This document shows, in pieces, positions 62,468 to 64,000 of a stretch of 64,000 nt of DNA. The position numbers were made by a program, and so were the translations under genes. Each line of letters opens with the position of its first letter. Position 1 is the first letter of the stretch. The notes under the pieces are model-generated. The model saw nothing but the letters and a program-made list of their open reading frames with translations, was not told where the DNA came from and ran no database searches. This DNA is from Pseudomonas viridiflava (GTDB taxonomy: Bacteria; Pseudomonadota; Gammaproteobacteria; Pseudomonadales; Pseudomonadaceae), in NCBI RefSeq assembly GCF_003702045.1, contig NZ_RBTP01000022.1, positions 62,001 to 126,000 on the forward strand. Reading direction: 5' to 3'.

Positions 62468-63563
62468 TTAAAGGCCTTGCTTGAGGCTTGCGATCAGGTA
62501 CTCGTCGAGGTCGCCATCGAGCACCTTGTCGCAGTCGCTGCGTTCGATGTTCGTGCGCAGGTCCTTGATGCGCGAGGCATCCAGCACGTACGAGCGGATC
62601 TGATGACCCCAGCCGATGTCGGACTTGGTGTCTTCCAGCGCCTGGGACGCCGCGTTGCGCTTCTGCACTTCCTGCTCATACAAACGGGCCCGCAGCATTT
62701 TCATGGCGGTGTCCTTGTTCGCATGCTGGGAGCGTTCGTTCTGGCAACTGACCACCGTATTGGTCGGAACGTGGGTAATCCGCACCGCCGAGTCAGTGGT
62801 GTTAACGTGCTGACCACCGGCACCGGAGGAGCGGTAGGTGTCGATACGCAGGTCCGACGGGTTGATGTCGATTTCGATGTTGTCATCGATTTCCGGCGAC
62901 ACGAACACGGCCGAGAAGGAGGTGTGACGACGGTTGCCGGAGTCGAACGGGCTCTTGCGCACCAGTCGGTGCACGCCGATTTCAGTACGCAACCAGCCAA
63001 AGGCGTATTCACCCTTGATATGCACAGTCGCGCCCTTGATGCCGGCGACTTCGCCGGCGGACAGTTCCATGATGGTGGCGTCGAAACCGCGCTTGTCAGC
63101 CCAGCGCAGGTACATGCGCAGCAGGATGTTGGCCCAGTCCTGTGCTTCCGTGCCGCCGGAGCCGGCCTGGATGTCCAGGTAAGCGTTGTTCTCGTCCATC
63201 TCGCCGCTGAACATGCGACGGAATTCCAGCTTCTCCAAGGACTCGCGCAGGCGCTCGACTTCAGCCGCCACGTCATCCACGGCAGCCTGGTCTTCTTCCT
63301 CGGCGGACATCAGCAGCAGGTCTTTGGCATCGGCCAGACCGGACGTCATTTCGTCCAGCGTGTCGACGATCTGCGCCAGCAAGGCACGTTCGCGGCCCAG
63401 GTTCTGTGCGTATTCGGGGTTGTTCCAGACGTTTGGATCTTCGAGCTCGCGATTGACTTCGGTCAAACGATCATGTTTGTGATCGTAGTCAAAGATACCC
63501 CCGAATGGTTTCGGAGCGCTCGGACAAATCCTTGATGCTGTTTAGGATCGGGTTGATTTCCAT
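62468..63563 (-). CDS. prfB: Peptide chain release factor 2 (programmed +1 frameshift)
   Basis: Terminates translation at UGA and UAA. The ATG at 63563 begins 24 codons ([18 protein letters not shown]...) that run into an in-frame UGA at 63491-63489; translation continues in the +1 frame from GAC (63490-63488). The full protein is 364 residues with the UGA-recognising tripeptide SPF, and [14 protein letters not shown] containing the catalytic GGQ. Nothing is broken: this is the standard autoregulatory arrangement. Confidence 0.97.
63489..63502 (-). promoter_or_regulatory. RF2 programmed frameshift site
   Basis: On the coding strand GGGGG-TAT-CTT-TGA-C: an internal Shine-Dalgarno-like run of G three bases before the slippery CTT, followed by the UGA stop. 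When RF2 is scarce the ribosome slips forward one base and completes RF2. Confidence 0.95.
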
Positions 63564-63719
63564 GATAGGCAGCACTCGCAGGCGAAATTTTCAAAGCCGA
63601 CGAGTATACCCCAGGGAGTACCGTGAAAGCAGCCCGTCAAGCGGGCCTTATGATGCCAATTTCAAGATGACTGAAAATGATTGGCGTGTACGGGTCAGTG
63701 CACGCGTTAACGTACCGAC

Positions 63720-64000
63720 TCAGCCTACTGCGACCTGATTGCGCCCGCCGTTCTTGGCCACGTACAACCCTTTGTCGGCGTCCAGAATCAATTGCCGACT
63801 GTGCAGGCCGACTTGGGGACCTATCGTGGCCACGCCGATGCTGACGGTCAGGTGCGAGCCTTCGGCAGGCGCGACGTGGGGAATATTCATGCCCACGACA
63901 CTCTGACGCAGCTTTTCCGCAATCAGGCGTGCGCCGCCAGGCGAGGTGTTAGGCAGCACCATCGCAAATTCTTCTCCGCCATAACGGGCAGGCAAGTCGG
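63720..64000 (-). CDS. wspR: Diguanylate cyclase WspR, C-terminal part (runs off the window)
   Basis: The last 93 codons of a GGDEF-domain protein: [10 protein letters not shown] (active-site GGEEF) followed by [14 protein letters not shown] and the [20 protein letters not shown]-terminus. GGEEF is an active variant, so it should make c-di-GMP. The gene is assigned to wspR, the response regulator of the Wsp surface-sensing pathway, because wspR lies next to prfB-lysS in Pseudomonas; the receiver domain is beyond the window edge, so the name depends on synteny. Confidence 0.82.
   Translation of the reverse strand, partial: DLPARYGGEEFAMVLPNTSPGGARLIAEKLRQSVVGMNIPHVAPAEGSHLTVSIGVATIGPQVGLHSRQLILDADKGLYVAKNGGRNQVAVG

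Noticed and set aside
60992..63535. An 847-codon open frame on the plus strand
   Set aside because: Antisense to lysS and prfB, spanning both genes and their gap. Translation is Val/His/Gln-rich, low in recognisable motifs, typical of antisense frames in GC-rich genomes.
63467..63563. prfB as a pseudogene with an in-frame stop
   Set aside because: The stop is the conserved UGA of the RF2 programmed frameshift, with its G-run and CTT codon.

Overview
The window is a bacterial chromosome segment from a fluorescent Pseudomonas, most likely the P. syringae group. The basis is gene order (rpsB-tsf-pyrH-frr-uppS-cdsA-dxr-rseP-bamA-skp-lpxD-fabZ-lpxA-lpxB-rnhB-dnaE-accA-tilS-pyrG-kdsA-eno, then map-glnD-dapC divergently), the moderately high GC content, and Pseudomonas-style REP/REPIN repeats. 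Species assignment rests on recalled synteny, not on a search. I saw no tRNA, rRNA, CRISPR array, insertion sequence or prophage.

Layout. 1-24271 (minus strand): a long co-oriented block of core genes for translation (rpsB, tsf, frr, tilS), nucleotide synthesis (pyrH, pyrG), isoprenoid and undecaprenyl lipids (dxr, uppS), phospholipid and fatty acid synthesis (cdsA, fabZ, accA), lipid A/Kdo synthesis (lpxA, lpxB, lpxD, kdsA), outer-membrane assembly (bamA, skp, rseP), DNA replication (dnaE, rnhB) and glycolysis (partial eno). Many junctions are 1-4 bp overlaps, which implies translational coupling. 24584-37258: map, glnD, then lysine/diaminopimelate genes (dapC, dapD, dapE) interleaved with a CsdA-CsdE-TcdA sulfur/tRNA-modification set, plus an accessory astacin-like metalloprotease and small unknown genes. 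37259-37848: 590 bp without a gene, carrying three different repeat elements. 37849-40325: plsB, broken by an apparent 16-nt deletion in the acyltransferase signature. 40494-46931: a DUF4197 lipoprotein-like gene, a MexJK-type RND efflux pair with a divergent TetR regulator and a clear operator, and rsmJ. 47031-55525: assorted conserved genes (tandem-repeat protein, extensin-like, PEP-mutase-like, DUF72), tsaB, adk and ppc. 55647-57090: a candidate AlgU-controlled lipoprotein/OmpA (lptF) pair. 57127-64000: a lipoprotein hydrolase, a QEGLA-motif (DUF1704) putative metallopeptidase, a TetR regulator, lysS, prfB with its programmed frameshift, and the 3' end of wspR.

Most notable: (1) the frameshifted plsB, which loses the EGGRSR block essential to glycerol-3-phosphate acyltransferases; (2) two families of REPINs, each present twice in the window; (3) a putative AlgU promoter ahead of the DUF4398-lptF pair; (4) a near-perfect operator between the RND operon and its TetR gene; (5) two metalloprotease candidates, one astacin-like with a hairpin over its ribosome-binding site and one of the DUF1704/QEGLA family; (6) a 206-residue protein built on a gapless 45-residue tandem repeat. 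I did not find an obvious multi-gene novel defence or biosynthetic system.
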